DNA from: Trichobilharzia regenti
Lineage: Eukaryota; Platyhelminthes; Trematoda; Strigeidida; Schistosomatidae
Reading direction: 5' to 3'
Length of the DNA: 64,000 nucleotides
Assembly (NCBI GenBank): GCA_944472135.2
Contig: OX235270.1
Location: forward strand, 122,589,842-122,653,841
The stretch's first letter is position 1, and the number at the start of each line of letters is the position of its first letter. This document shows, one piece after another, positions 35,241 to 45,975 of the stretch. A program made the translations under genes and the position numbers. The notes under the pieces are model-generated. The model was not told the DNA's origin. It did no database searches and saw only the letters and a program-made list of their open reading frames with translations.

Positions 35241-35819
35241 TTTTTCCCCCTTTGGTTACAAATAATCCCAAACCTCAGTAATCAAGCATAATTCATCTCG
35301 AAATTTGTTATCATTATCAATAGACTTGGGAGGTTATCACTGACCACAGATGAAATTAAGCCTCTGAATTATTGGCAAACGAGTTAATATGTCACCCTGG
35401 CAGGGGTGGGTACTGCCGATGATCCCCAAACTTAGATAATATGTCAGTGTATTTTAATTTTTTAAAGCACACCATAGTTTTAAACTATCCCAGTATTTTC
35501 ATTACACTCACAAACGAATACTTACCTAATCATTTTCCAACCTTAATATGGTGAAATACTATATATTTTATCTCAGTACTATAGCGTTTGCCTTCAGCTA
35601 TGTAGCTTAAGTTTCCTCTTGAGTGCTAGCATCACAGAGAATTAATGTGATTAGGCGTCTAACAAATCCGTTTTAATTAAGTCTATTTCTACACTTACTG
35701 AGGTAGTGAAAGTTCATAAATAACAGTCTAGTATGTTAATATAAAAATTCACCGAGTATCAGATAAATTAATGGAATGAATACACAATTTATGAACTTAT
35801 ACGCTCGAAAGTTGGCCAT

Positions 35820-35972
35820 TGCTTCGGTGGCACAGCGGTAGAGGGCTCGTCGACCATACAAGTGGTCCGGGGTTCAATCCCTTGCCGAAGCACTCCTTTA
35901 CCTCAAGTCCCAAACCTTCAAGCCTCGAGCCTGAAACCCCATGTTCGACTGGGAACATAAAGGAATAAAAAA
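35820..35972 (+). repeat. SINE type 2, internally deleted, with target duplication
   Basis: The tRNA-like head has a perfect 7-bp acceptor-type pairing (GCTTCGG with CCGAAGC) and the B box GGGTTCAATCCC. It then jumps to the CTTCAAGCCTCGAGCCTGAA 3' block and an A-tail. The flanks AAAGTTGGCCAT (35808-35819) and AAAGTTTGTCAT (35973-35984) are a 12-bp target duplication with two differences. Confidence 0.8.
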
Positions 35973-36492
35973 AAAGTTTGTCATGGTAGTAATAGCCGCT
36001 GGACCTGTTTCTTTTGCACTCAGAATTCCAGCTGATGTAGACGAATTGCAATGACCTATGCTATTTGGAATGTTCATTATCTAGAAGCCCTTGGTAATTT
36101 ATTCGATACCCGACAGACGATAGAAAATGGGTCTTCAATGATAGCCTTATAGCCTGTTTGAATGAGGTGATCTCATATAGAACTGCTGCCGCTTTCAAAA
36201 CAACACCTTTATTTAGCCATAGTGGTAGGTGTTTTCAAGCAGACTATTTCCCCTAACTTACAATGAAGCTATGTACCGTTTGACGACCTAGGATAAGTTT
36301 ATAAAAAAAACAGATTACAGTACTGCAGCAGATCCACTATATGGTGTAGAATCCTATTCACCAGGAGTTTTAATTATTATTATTATTTCCTAACTTTAAA
36401 GGTGGACACAAAACATATCATAGTTTACTCATTAAAATCATAATGATGATGATTTAGCATCTAATTTTTTGTACAGGGAAATTTCAACTCAC

Positions 36493-36792
36493 TTGATCCT
36501 GTTTTATTAAAGTCAGCGACGATTTGACCTCTTTACATGCAATATCAATATTCATGCCATCTGGATTATCAACTCCATACCTGTCTAATAGATATTTTCT
36601 AGCATTTTCAGCTTTCGATAAATTTCTGCACGCCATAATCACTTTAGCACCACGACGAGCTAATTCACCAGCAGTCATCAAACCTATTCCTGTACTAGAT
36701 CCAGTGACAATAGCCAACTTTCCATCTAGTCGTTTTGATATACAACAATATTTTGTGAATATTCCAGTCGTTTCAGACATTTTTTTGACCAA
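36493..36792 (-). CDS. SDR-2 exon 1 (NADP-binding exon)
   Basis: The minus strand opens at the ATG at 36790-36792 (MVKKMSETT...). The second Met, at residue 5 (36778-36780), aligns better with the SDR-3 start. It reads LDGKLAIVTGSSTGIGLMTA (TGxxxGIG dinucleotide loop), ELARRGAKVIMACRN (the ACRN motif typical of NADP-preferring RDH11-14-type SDRs), KAENARKYLL and LIKQDQ, then the donor GTGAGT at 36492. 100 codons, phase 0. No signal peptide or N-terminal membrane helix is evident, unlike many vertebrate RDHs. Confidence 0.92.
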
Positions 36793-36827
36793 GCTAGTTT
36801 TGCATATTGTGCAGTGTATACGTGGAG

Positions 36828-36840
36828 TTATATATATTTA
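36828..36840 (-). promoter_or_regulatory. TATA-like box upstream of SDR-2
   Basis: The minus strand reads AAATATATATAAC about 36 nt before the first ATG and 48 nt before the second. The spacing would put transcription start very near the first ATG, which favours the second Met as the translation start. A GA-repeat tract (36858-36872) lies just upstream. Confidence 0.45.
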
Positions 36841-36872
36841 GCGTGATCTAATCGAAGCGAGAGAGAGAGAGA

Positions 36873-37600
36873 AAAAAAAAGATTCTGTAGACACAACTCA
36901 ATGAATGAACAGCCAATCAACTTGAAATAGTGATGAACTTATGAACTTATGAAAACAAAAACAAGATCAATAAATGCAAAAAGAAATATGAACTATAATA
37001 ATAGTAGTAATAATAATAATAAGAACAAGGAACGGTTAAAAAGGCGAATAAAGTAATAACTGTGTCAATAAAATTCGATGTTAAACTTCTGGTAATGACA
37101 ATCAAGATAAGTTCATAGTAAGTAAACAGTGTTTTTGTCCAAAGCTTACAGAAATATAGGGGGACGGATACGCTAAAAGATTTTAACATTTAACTTATGA
37201 CTGGTTTAAAGTATATATTTTATTTTTTTTTTTATATTTGAAGGTAGACGACAATAGTTATCTGTCAGTTATTGTTATAATCTTATTCGGAATCAGTGTT
37301 GAATTCAAAAACTTGAATTTCTTGACCTTTTCTGAAAACAGAAACAAATTAGTGAAGTTAGACAGACTAGATTTTCTGTGATCTACGGAAAGGAAGCGGC
37401 TATTTCATCGATTTTTTATTCAGAGTTGGATCATATACACTTTTGACCTGTACTCCTTCTGGTGCATATTTCCAAGCTGGAAACGGATTAAGGAAAAAGG
37501 AGGAAAATTGTGTTCTCTTACATTAATAATTCTTTATATATATATATCTGCGGTGTGATTGCGGAGCATCTCATCATTGAACTACTGACACGATTCATTT
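36873..37600. other. No supported gene; short AAT and TA runs
   Basis: AAT-type repeats at about 36995-37022 and a short TA run near 37535-37548. No coding similarity. Confidence 0.5.
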
Positions 37601-37639
37601 ATGCTAGTCGGTGAATAAAATGTTTTTTTTTAATTTTCT

Positions 37640-37805
37640 GAAGACATTAAAAGTTATCTGGTGGATGGTGATTAGCAGTGTAATCCAGGATGCGCATTTC
37701 GTCCTATTTGGGTCTCGTCCTCTGGATGTACCTGCACTCCGCAGTGAGTGATGATGTTCCGACCGAGGTTTGAACCATGTGTCCACAGTTTGTCTACAAT
37801 TCACT
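37640..37805 (-). repeat. S-alpha-type hammerhead SINE (decayed core)
   Basis: On the minus strand, a B-box-like GGTTCAAACCTCGG is followed by CAGGTACATCCAG, a stem CCCAAATAGGACGAAATGCG and CATCCTGGATTACACTGC. This is the layout of the classic schistosome hammerhead (stem I ATCCAG/CTGGAT, GAAA, cleavage after ATC). The CUGANGA box is altered to AGGACGA, so self-cleavage is unlikely for this copy. Confidence 0.85.
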
Positions 37806-38004
37806 ATAAGAGTTCATTATTCAGGATTTGTAAGTACAATTTCTGGCACCACCTTATAATTCACTTGACAGTTATGGGGAATTCAAGATAAAGCATGGAA
37901 TCCTCATATACATTCTCGTTATCTAGTGGTCATTTGGTCAGTGATCTCTACCATGTCAATGGCATTGTTTGGTGGTGCACCAATATGGCGAATTCACAAA
38001 AGTT

Positions 38005-38185
38005 AGAATTCCAGCTCTGTGGCTCAGTCGTCAAGGTGCTGATGTCACAGCCTTCAGGTCTTCGCTTCGATCGATGGTAGGGCCGTAGGTGCGAGCTGGT
38101 GGAGAGTCCATAACTTGGACGAAATAGTTGTTCAGTGTTTAATGACTCTCAGACTGGTGCTGGTTCATGACGAAATTTCTATTAA
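38005..38185 (+). repeat. Decayed SINE type 1
   Basis: The SINE order is retained: CTCTGTGGCTCAGTCGTCAA head, TTCGATCGATGG in place of the B box, GAGAGTCCATAACTTGGACG and AAATAGTTGTTCAGTG. The core is degenerate. Confidence 0.6.
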
Positions 38186-38299
38186 GATTGGGTGTTTGTG
38201 AAATTTGTATTTCAGATTACATGAAGTGAGTTAGAACCAGTGGAATCAGGGGTCTAGCGAATACAGTAAATAAATTAGATTAGGGTAGCGTAAATTTAA

Positions 38300-38870
38300 A
38301 ATTATTATATTATTATTATATCCTTTAATTCCTAGAGGAACATAGGGCTTCAACCAAACGTCTCCACTGCATTCCCTTCTCTACCAACGTTCTCAACCCG
38401 CTCCAAGTCTGCCCACACGCTTTCATCTTCTCTTCACATGACCTCCTCCAAATCACCCTTGCACTGACGACCAACTCGCCACCCGCTTCCCTTTCGGGTT
38501 CCACTCGAGCAATGGCTTGTCTAGTGATGTCACTTGATGGTTTCCTCAGAGTATGGCTGGCCAATCCATCTCCATTTCTTCCTGCCTATTTGTTTCACAA
38601 TCGGTTCCTGCTGTGTTGGTTCGCTCATTGCCAGCGATCCCACCCTGTTTCTGATCTTTTCTAGCCAGGCATCTGATCTTGAGTATTGGGCGAAGACAAC
38701 TGTTAATGAAGGTCTGAAGTTTGTTGGAGATGCTCTCTGTGACGCACAGTGCAAGTCTCTGATCCATCCGTATAATAGCACTGACTGACTTCACACTGGA
38801 GTTTAAAATCCGGATGTTATTTTTGATGCTGAGTGCTGCTGACCTCCACACAGTCTTGAGAGTAATGAAA
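38300..38870 (-). mobile_element. LINE C-terminal region and 3' end
   Basis: Minus-strand frames (38851-38546 and 38564-38325) give [50 protein letters not shown] and [20 protein letters not shown], the post-RT domain of the non-LTR element at 60053-60560. It contains a frameshift and a short internal duplication/insertion. The AAT-rich 3' end faces left. Confidence 0.88.
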
Positions 38871-39110
38871 GCTTGTCTTGTTTTAAAATATGGATGGTAT
38901 TCGTAGTATTAAGGTTAACTAGGTGTGAAGGAGTAAGAATATTAGATAAGAGGTCATTAAGGTGTAAAAAGAGGTAACCAGGCATGATGGTATGAGATTA
39001 TTATTTTCTTGATCTTTTGTAGGCCAAGGTAGGCATAAAGGTTAGTGCATTGGTTAGGCTTATTTTTATTGATTCTTATACCCATAGTGTCGATCCTTCA
39101 TAAAAAGGTA

Positions 39111-39320
39111 TTAACCACTTAATATATAACTATAAATACCTGTTCCTTTTTTAGCCTGGTGTTCCCTGTCCGCTGAATCAGAGAAGATAGCACTGTTCAT
39201 ACCACGCATTAAGATTTTTATGTCACCATTTAGAGACTTATGAATTCCTGCTTTTAGGTGCCTGCAGAAGTTTTCCTTCTCCTCTTGATTTGAACTGTTT
39301 GTGAGTGCATAGAACTTCAC
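39111..39320 (-). mobile_element. LINE apurinic-endonuclease fragment
   Basis: The minus strand reads KFYALTNSSNQEEKENFCRH, then KSLNGDIKILMRGMNSAIFS and DSADREHQAKKGTGIY. The order YAPT...EEKDEFY...D...LMGDLNAK(V/I)...D is the exonuclease-endonuclease-phosphatase domain of RTE-like LINEs. The catalytic GDLNA reads RGMNS, so it is inactive. Its position and strand fit the 5' part of the same deleted LINE copy as 38300-38870. Confidence 0.65.
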
Positions 39321-40273
39321 ACTTTTAAAAATACCACACGTTTTGATTCATACTTGCTTCCATGATCCTGTAGGAGATTGATTCCTGCTGCCTATGGGCC
39401 TCTGATGTTGTTGGTGACATCATAGGCAGCTTGATATATGGTCAAACTATTCAAAATGTATCGTGCACACACATCATTTTTTTCAGGTAAAAATCTCTGT
39501 CCAGATTAATTATGGTAACTTAATTTTCTAAGGCAATGAAAATACTTAGAAGCCGTGGTTTAAACTGTTTGTGTTTTAGCATATCAAGTTAAGTTTCTAT
39601 GATAAAATAATTGGATGGATGCAAGCACCTCAATGATTTTCGTAAACCTTTCGTTTTTGAGAAAGGTTCTTTAATATAACTTAGAATTATAAATGAATTC
39701 AAATTATGTTAGAATCCTAAAAGTCTAGCAACATATTGTGTAAATTCATTTAATGCATCACACTTTCTTAAATTATTATTTAGATTTCAGTTAAAAATCT
39801 ATTCTGTTGCATTTTTCACAGTAGTCCAAATTTCTAGCATTTGAAGTCACTAGAGGTACTAATTAGCTTCTCATGCTATGTGGGATATTTAACGCTTAAG
39901 GTGACAGTATGTCATAATGTAGGCAGGAATGTGTCATTCGACAAACAGAGAATATGATAAAAATTGAAAGCTGTTTATCTCCAGGTAGGTTTCATCATCG
40001 GCTGACGTTAGGGAACAGACCACTGCAAATCAAATGTTTGTTATTATTATATCCATGATGAGATCATGGAAAGCAGGCAGAATCTTCAGGTTAGGATTTG
40101 AACAAGTGACAAGTTAGTTACTGTTTTGGAATTAAGTCTAATCTAGCAAAAAACAACTTAAACCAAGCTAAGTCATTTTTAAAATCTTTATATCATAACT
40201 AGAATATGAAAGTCTGCCTTTATATACGTTTGTATTATCTGTGCTTTCTATCCTTTAGACAAAATTTACCCAA
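39321..40273. other. No gene; one short hairpin
   Basis: An inverted repeat GCTGCCTATG / CATAGGCAGC sits at about 39387-39431 with a loop of roughly 25 nt. No other feature was recognised. Confidence 0.45.
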
Positions 40274-40470
40274 CTATCTCTCTATTGGTTTTTTAGGAAA
40301 ATAAATAACGGATAGTTTTTCAGCAGTCTTTTCAGATAGACTTTCAGGCAAGTCATTTTCATCACAAAGTAAAGGATAAAGATAATGAATAATAGCAAAA
40401 CAGAGGTCATATTCAAAGGGTAAACAATTCGCTTTTTCACATTTGTAGACAATATTTACTAACCTATGTC
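40274..40470 (-). CDS. Unrecognised protein-like open stretch (possible terminal exon)
   Basis: The minus strand reads RLVNIVYKCEKANCLPFEYD, LCFAIIHYLYPLLCDENDLP, SEKTAEKLSVIYF and KKPIER, then a stop at 40274-40276. The composition (aromatic and Leu-rich, acidic middle) looks protein-like rather than random for such AT-rich DNA, but I recognise no family. A possible acceptor (GACATAG) lies just upstream at about 40465, at the boundary with the SINE type 3. It could be the last exon of a minus-strand gene, or chance. Confidence 0.3.
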
Positions 40471-40700
40471 CAGTCAAAGTATCCAATAAAGCCCTACAGG
40501 AAGGAGGTCGATAGCGAGCCCGAATAGCTCAGTGGTAACGTCTCTGACTGCAGAACTGGGTGACGCGTGTTCGAATCTCAGAAGGGACATGAGCTCCTTC
40601 GAGGTTGCAGGTGCACCTTGATGACGAGTGCCAACTAGCACGAAACCTAGGTTGAAGGCTTCCTGTGACCAATTGCCCTCCAACCATCTAACATCAATAG
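40462..40700 (+). repeat. SINE type 3 (tRNA-Cys-derived, hammerhead-like body)
   Basis: The 5' edge is GTCCAGTCAAAGTATCC, then AAAGCCCTACAGGAAGGAGG. The tRNA-Cys-like head is CGAATAGCTCAGTGGTAACG with GACTGCAGA and B box GTGTTCGAATCTC. The body CTTGATGACGAGTGCC ... CTAGCACGAAACC can form a hammerhead-like stem II, but the core C is U. The 3' end is CCAATTGCCCTCCAACCATC. Sister copy of 11650-11850. Confidence 0.85.
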
Positions 40701-40837
40701 CGTTGATCTATGAATATAAGTAGTATCTTAGTTTTGTATACAAATTTCAGTTTCAGTTGTATAACTATTGACAGCTAGGTAAAACCTAGTCATATGTTTC
40801 TACTTTTCTTGAATTAGTGTTTGTCAATGAGATTTTT

Positions 40838-41065
40838 TATGCGTCAGTGGTCCAGCAGTAGAATGCTTGCCAACTACGCATTTAGTCCTGAACTCGGCCC
40901 TCGCAGACGTACTCCTAAACCTCTCTAAGCCAATAATAAGGTAGGAGTAGGTAAGGCTAGCAACCCCACCCAGTAAAAATAACAACACTATTGCTACCGA
41001 AACTTTAAAGGTCAAGCCTGAAACCGTACATTCCAAGCGGAATGTAAAGGAATAAAATAAATAAA
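40838..41065 (+). repeat. SINE type 2 (divergent)
   Basis: Head ATGCGTCAGTGGTCCAGCAG, body AGGCTAGCAACCCCACCCAG and TGCTACCGAAACTTTAAAGG, 3' block ATTCCAAGCGGAATGTAAAG and an A-rich tail. Confidence 0.8.
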
Positions 41066-41152
41066 ATAAAACAAACTGAGATTCGCAAGAGGTTATACAA
41101 ATTTCTTGAAATTCGAAAAAATAAATAAAAGGGTCAATAAACGTATGAATTT

Positions 41153-41492
41153 CAGGATTTCATCGTGAGCTGACATTAGTTAGAGAACCGTTGGAAAACC
41201 CAGGAGTACTGGACAGCTATTTCGTCCTAGTTTGGGACTCCGTCTCAGCAGTACGCACCCCCCGGGATTCGAACCCAGGACCTTCCGGTTACAAGACAAG
41301 CTCGTATACCATTAAGCCGCTGGGACCCGATCCAATGGCCCATGAATTCTAACTTCTGCCAATTCACGATATAGCGCAACCGCTAGCCAATGTCTTCGGC
41401 GAGTATTTGTCCTCACACTCGACCTGAATAGGGCCAGTCGCCAGTGAGCATCTCATTGGTATTCTTTTGATGGTTTGTAGGCATTTGATTAA
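41153..41492 (-). repeat. SINE type 1, full unit plus tail of a preceding unit (head-to-tail)
   Basis: On the minus strand, the 41470-41153 unit has the 5' segment, head CATTGGATCGGGTCC, B box GGGTTCGAATCCCGG, a core with GCTGAGACGGAGTCCC (one base short of CUGANGA) and GAAAT. Bases 41475-41492 match the 3' tail of another unit, so this is a tandem junction like the one at 1682/1683. Confidence 0.8.
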
Positions 41493-41499
41493 TGGTATT

Positions 41500-41705
41500 T
41501 GGCTTAATGGTATACGAGCTTGCCTTGTAACCGGAAGGTCCTGGGTTCGAATCCCGGGGGGTGCGTACTGCTGAGACGGAGTCCCAAACTAGGACAAATA
41601 GCTGTCCAGTACTCCTGGGTTTTCCAACGGTTCTCTAACTAATGTCAGCTCATGATGAAATCCTGAAACTAATCAAATCCCTACAAACCATCACTTGAAA
41701 ACCTA
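41500..41705 (+). repeat. SINE type 1, inverted partner of the previous unit
   Basis: Head TTAATGGTATACGAGCTTGC, B box GGGTTCGAATCCCGG, core GCTGAGACGGAGTCCC and GGACAAATAG (GAAA lost), ending in the ATCAAATCCCTACAAACCAT tail. With the minus copy it forms a broken palindrome with a small loop. Confidence 0.85.
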
Positions 41706-42470
41706 TGAATTCTTTTTGTATCGCTGTAGCTGTAGTTCAAACCGGATAATATGCTTTATTTAGTTTCTTTGCAGTAATATAAACTATATAGTCCAGTATT
41801 AATCGAGTTCAAACGGTTAATTGTGCAGTTCTCTCACCGAACTCGGAGATACTCAGTGATGCATTACACCATTAAAGGATGTTAACTGGCTGGAAGGCAT
41901 CAGTAAAGAAAAAAAACAGCATGAAATTAAATAATGCTTGCTGGCCAGTCAATGTATCTGACACTGCTTCACTAATCTAGCCAGTACCTAAATAGTTCAC
42001 TGAAAAATATCTCTGATCATAACACTGAATGACACTAAAAGTCCAACTAAATTAGGTATTAGGCATACACCGCGTTAATGTCTGAAAGACACAGGTGCAG
42101 AAAGTTCTAGCAGCTACTAATAGCCATTTAACACTGTAAAATATTTTCAACAAAAGTACCGATTGTTTAAATTTTAAAAAAATATTTGTATTTAATTTTC
42201 AAATGCGAAATAGTTAAAATTCATGTTGAATAAAACATCCCAATTATCATATTATGCAATTAAATCATTCTGGAATAATTACCTACAGAATTATAAACTA
42301 ATTGTATAAAACGATTTTGGAAAGTTTTGTTTAATTATCACTCCATGAATGAGTGAAGTTGAAAATTGTGTCATTTAAATCCGGGTGGAATTAAACTGCT
42401 ATATATATATATATGTAAATAACTGCAAAATCACCGAAAAAAACTTCTTACTAAACAACTTCATTCAAAT
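41706..42470. other. No supported feature
   Basis: AT-rich; a short TA run near 42402-42415. No gene was recognised. Confidence 0.5.
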
Positions 42471-42479
42471 TATATTATT

Positions 42480-42840
42480 ATTTCCTTTGGTCCGGAGTGG
42501 AACATAGGATTTCAGCTCAATAACTCCGATTTGTCCCGTTCTTTGAATTCCTCTTCAAATGGCCCCACGATTAATCATTGTCTTTCATTTTCTTTTCGTA
42601 CGATCTCCTCCATATCACTCCCGGACCAATCCCAAACTCATCGACTCCCACTCGGGTCACACTGTACCGATAGCCTCATATGCTATGTCACACGACGGTC
42701 TCCTCAGCTTGTGTCTGATGCATTTTCATCTTCCTCTGCATATTTTTAATCAATACGTCCTTGATTGGCTCGTTACTAGAGTTTCTTACTGATAATTCCC
42801 TCCGGCTAGCTATGTGATCTTCAATATGTTGTTGGGAGTC
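42480..42840 (-). mobile_element. LINE 3' fragment (divergent copy)
   Basis: Minus-strand frames resemble KIT...LASRRELSVRNSSNEPIK, then TSSDIAYEAIGTV-like text, and end in GAAATCCTATGTTCCACTCC and AAATAATAATATAA. More diverged than the copies at 38300 and 60053. Confidence 0.65.
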
Positions 42841-43541
42841 TGAAGCCTGTTTTAAATTCTTTTCGTGAAGCGCTGGGTAATTGTCCGACCCTTTGAATAA
42901 CGTTTCGCTTCTCTAAATCAATATCTTGTGACTACTAACAACATTCACTAAAACATCTTCATAACTGTGGTACCAACATGCATCTCTGAATACAACAATT
43001 CGACTCAGTATCCTTTAAGTACATAAATTATAACTAAATCTTATGAAAAGAAAATAAACTCTTTAAGTTAGCCAGAATGTGTTTGTTTATGGGGCTTCCT
43101 ATTAAATAAGTGGGATAACTTACTAGAACCAGGTAAAAGTGTCAGCTTGGTATGTCTAACGGAGATTCAGAAGGTTTATAATAATCCAAAGATTCAGGCA
43201 CAATTGAAGTAAAATGGCGGCAGAAATTACTTTTTGTTATGATAGTAATTTAAACAAAACAAAATCTGGATAAATCAACTACGTGTAATAATCAACATAT
43301 TGAGTATTTATGCTTTGCTCACACGCATTTAATCAATACGACATGACCTTAAAAGCATTTTATGCATGTTGAAAGATATCTATTCTACTTTTATTGCAAT
43401 TATTTTACGTAATATTTACACCTTTTAGTGGGTAGTTGTTCAATCACAAACTGCTTATCTCTTACAGTTTATAGCCTTGAAATTAAAAGTACATGCAAAG
43501 GGTAAAAAGTGTGTAAAGAAATACATGTTTAAGTGACTAAT
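42841..43541. other. No supported feature
   Basis: No coding similarity or shared repeat was recognised. Confidence 0.45.
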
Positions 43542-43796
43542 TCAAATGAAGTGGGGATAAAATGAAGACAGTGGCTCTTTTTTAATAAGTGACTGGATTT
43601 TTGGTAACCCAGATGAATCGATATTGAGCTTAATCGAAATCGACAAAAGTCCTACTGTCTGAATATCACCATCCAGCTTATTGGAAGCCACTAGATATGT
43701 GTCGTGGTGGTGGCCATTAAGTTTCACAATGTTAGAGTGAAGTAGCTGCTCATCGATGGCATTAATTATTGGTAGGACTATATCAGGAATTAACAA
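43542..43796 (-). CDS. Unrecognised protein-like open stretch
   Basis: The minus strand reads LLIPDIVLPIINAIDEQLLH, SNIVKLNGHHHDTYLVASNK, LDGDIQTVGLLSISIKLNID, SSGLPKIQSLIKKE and ends at a stop near 43542. The text looks protein-like, but no family is recognised and no start or splice sites are certain. It lies on the same strand as the stretch at 40470-40274 and could belong to the same gene, but nothing shows this. Confidence 0.25.
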   Translation of the reverse strand: MLIPDIVLPIINAIDEQLLHSNIVKLNGHHHDTYLVASNKLDGDIQTVGLLSISIKLNIDSSGLPKIQSLIKKEPLSSFYPHFI

Positions 43797-43842
43797 AGTG
43801 TGGATCCTCGGCTTGTTGTATTCCGACTCATTTACTCAATAT

Positions 43843-44003
43843 TCAACGAGGTAGCCACGAGACCTAAAGTTTGTGGCTTCGATCCTTAGTGAGGTCATCA
43901 GTGTGCACTGCCGGCCAGCTAGAAACTAGGGTGAAACAATTGTGCTTCGCTCCCTGGTTTTCAATAATTCTCTAAGTGATGTAGGTTTGTGATGAAATCG
44001 ACA
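43843..44003 (+). repeat. Decayed SINE type 1
   Basis: Retains GAGGTAGCCACGAGACC, a TTCGATCC B-box remnant, AGAAACTAGGGTGAAACAAT and TCCCTGGTTTTCAATAATTC. The hammerhead core is lost. Confidence 0.6.
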
Positions 44004-44289
44004 CTGAAATTCATATATCTGTGTACACATTTACAGTGAATTCACTGAAATCTGCATGCCGTTTTTTCAAACATTTATTTCATGATGATAGTCTCTGGTA
44101 GGCAGACTGCAATGAATGCAGTGGATGCTGATTGAAGCTGATTTTGAGATATGTCAGAATTCAGACAGGTGGCCTTCGAATTATCAGTTCTACGATTCAT
44201 CATCTGAACTAGGATACCCGATAGCCATTCAGATCGTGAATTAACCGGATTTTGCAGTCTGTTTTTTTCTTTCTAATTCATCATAATTA

Positions 44290-44910
44290 CGATGATGGTG
44301 GCCTGGTGCCACTCGAGCAATGGACTCACGCGCGCGCGATGTCACTCAGCGGCCTCCTCAGCTAGTGTCCAATCCATCTCCACTTTCTATTGCATATTTG
44401 TTGGTTGGCCATTGGTTCTTGTTTTGATTGTTTGTTCCCATAGTTTGTTGTTGGTGATTCCTTCCGGCCCGGCCCGGCCAGGCCATCTGATCTTCATTAT
44501 AGATCCAGCGAAGACAGTTGTTGATAAAGGTCCGGTCTGCAACAGGCTGTTGGAAATATTCTTAGTGACCTTCCGGCCAAGTTTCTGATCCGTATAGAAG
44601 AACTGACTGAGTTGACGTTTGTATTGAAAATCCGACTGAATTTTGTTGTTGATGCTGAGTTGATTGACGAGGATTTCCATATTGGTTTCAGATTGATGAA
44701 TGTGTTTCTCGCCTTTCCGATTTTTGATTTGACATCCTTGTCCGTTCCTCCTGTAGTTGAGACAATGCTCCCTCCCTAGGTAAGTGAATGAAGTAACCTC
44801 TTTGAAATCCCTCCCGATGATGGTGATTGGCTAGTGGCTGGATGTTGTTGTTGTTGGTTGGCTGGTTATTTTCATAACCTCCGTCTTGTTACGACTTATG
44901 GATATTTTCC
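44290..44910 (-). mobile_element. LINE C-terminal region (second subfamily)
   Basis: The minus strand (44680-44387) reads MEILVNQLSINNKIQSDFQY, RQLSQFFYTDQKLGRKVTKN, SIMKIRWPGRAGPEGITNNK and LWEQTIK, then VEMDWT and EESIARVAPGHH-like text. It has the same layout as the post-RT domain at 60053-60560 with substantial divergence. No intact frame. Confidence 0.8.
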
Positions 44911-45254
44911 TATGATTCATTCACATGATGGATGGGTGCTACTCATAATCATGCAAATAAAATGATGTCCTGGCTATCAGTTTTAACCTCGTCCAGCTCC
45001 TTTGTTTACTAGTTTATTAGGCGGTTTTAAATGCGGAAAAATAGGAAATGTTGGGTAGGGATTAGCACTCTGTTCCAAAAAATCAGTTCATCAGTTCAGA
45101 AACTTCAAAGCACAGACGAACTACAAAGAATGAACTTCCTTTTCTGAAAGTGGAAATACAAAATAATGCTGGCTGGCAAAAAGATTTGGGAAGCCAGTCA
45201 ATCCTTTTATCCTTTTCCGATGAAGGCAAAATGAGCATACGGATATGGAATATC

Positions 45255-45975
45255 TACACAATATTCGAGGCTGAGGAGGTTAGTCAGACAATGTACCTGC
45301 ACAGAATGTTACTTTTGGTTTGTTGATCACTGGATATCAAATTATGGAGTACCAACTACATTTACATCCGACTGAGGAGCCCAGTTCCAGTCAACTCTTT
45401 TTCATGAACTAATGAAACTGCTTGCAGTGAATCATATCTCCACGATAAAATATCGTCCGGCAGCCAAGGGTCTTATGAAACGATACCATAGACAACTAAA
45501 AAGCTGCCTGATGGCTCAGACTGACAGATCCAAGTGGAGTGAACACTCACCGTTGATCCTACTGATCCTCCCATCGACTGTCAAATGTAACTTTGGATGT
45601 ACACCAGACCAACTCGTTTATGGTACTACTCTTGCTTTGGATGGACAACTAGTTCCCTCACATGATTCAACAGATGTGAATATTGCTGACTTCACTGACC
45701 GATTAACTAAACAATTGCCTCAACTTCAGCCAACAGTACCTCTACAACCTCCCCAAAGAGATTAGGTCAGCAAGCATCTGGAAACTAGCAAATTTGTCTT
45801 TATTCGAGTCAATGCTATCAGAAAAGGACTGTAACCTCTGTACCAAGGTACTTAAACGTTCAGATAAATATTTTACAATCAACAAAAATGGAAAACGGGA
45901 AAATGTTTTCATTGAACAAATTAACTCAGCCTACACAGACAGCAGATTCGAAGCTACAAACAGATAGATAAACAG
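45255..45975 (+). mobile_element. Ty3/gypsy-type integrase relic
   Basis: WISNYGVPTTFTSD, then a stop, then GAQFQSTLFHELMKLLAV is the integrase core with its second catalytic Asp. 45412-45765 continues YRPAAKGLMKRYHRQLKSCL, LLILPSTVKCNFGCTPDQLV and YGTTLALDGQLVPSHD. From the catalytic-Glu region the expected NG(L/I)(V/L)ER reads KGLMKRY, so the Glu is lost. The C-terminal GPY/F-like segment KVLKRSDKYFTINKNGKREN follows after a frameshift. RT, RNase H and LTRs are absent. Confidence 0.85.

Larger units (their letters stand above)
33906..36492 (-). other. SDR-2 intron 1
   Basis: A 2587-nt phase-0 intron. It contains two SINE type 2 copies (35020-35240 on minus, 35820-35972 on plus). The rest (33906-35020 and most of 35241-35807) shows no recognised feature. 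Confidence 0.8.

Noticed and set aside
35820..35892. Possible tRNA gene (perfect 7-bp acceptor-type pairing, A and B boxes)
   Set aside because: The anticodon arm does not pair well, and the same head occurs in all SINE type 2 copies followed by the SINE body. It is a tRNA-derived SINE head.
40508..40580. Possible tRNA-Cys gene
   Set aside because: A box and anticodon region match, but acceptor ends do not pair and the SINE body follows directly.
45412..45765. Functional host gene
   Set aside because: Upstream and downstream text identify it as a Ty3/gypsy integrase relic with a stop after the catalytic Asp.
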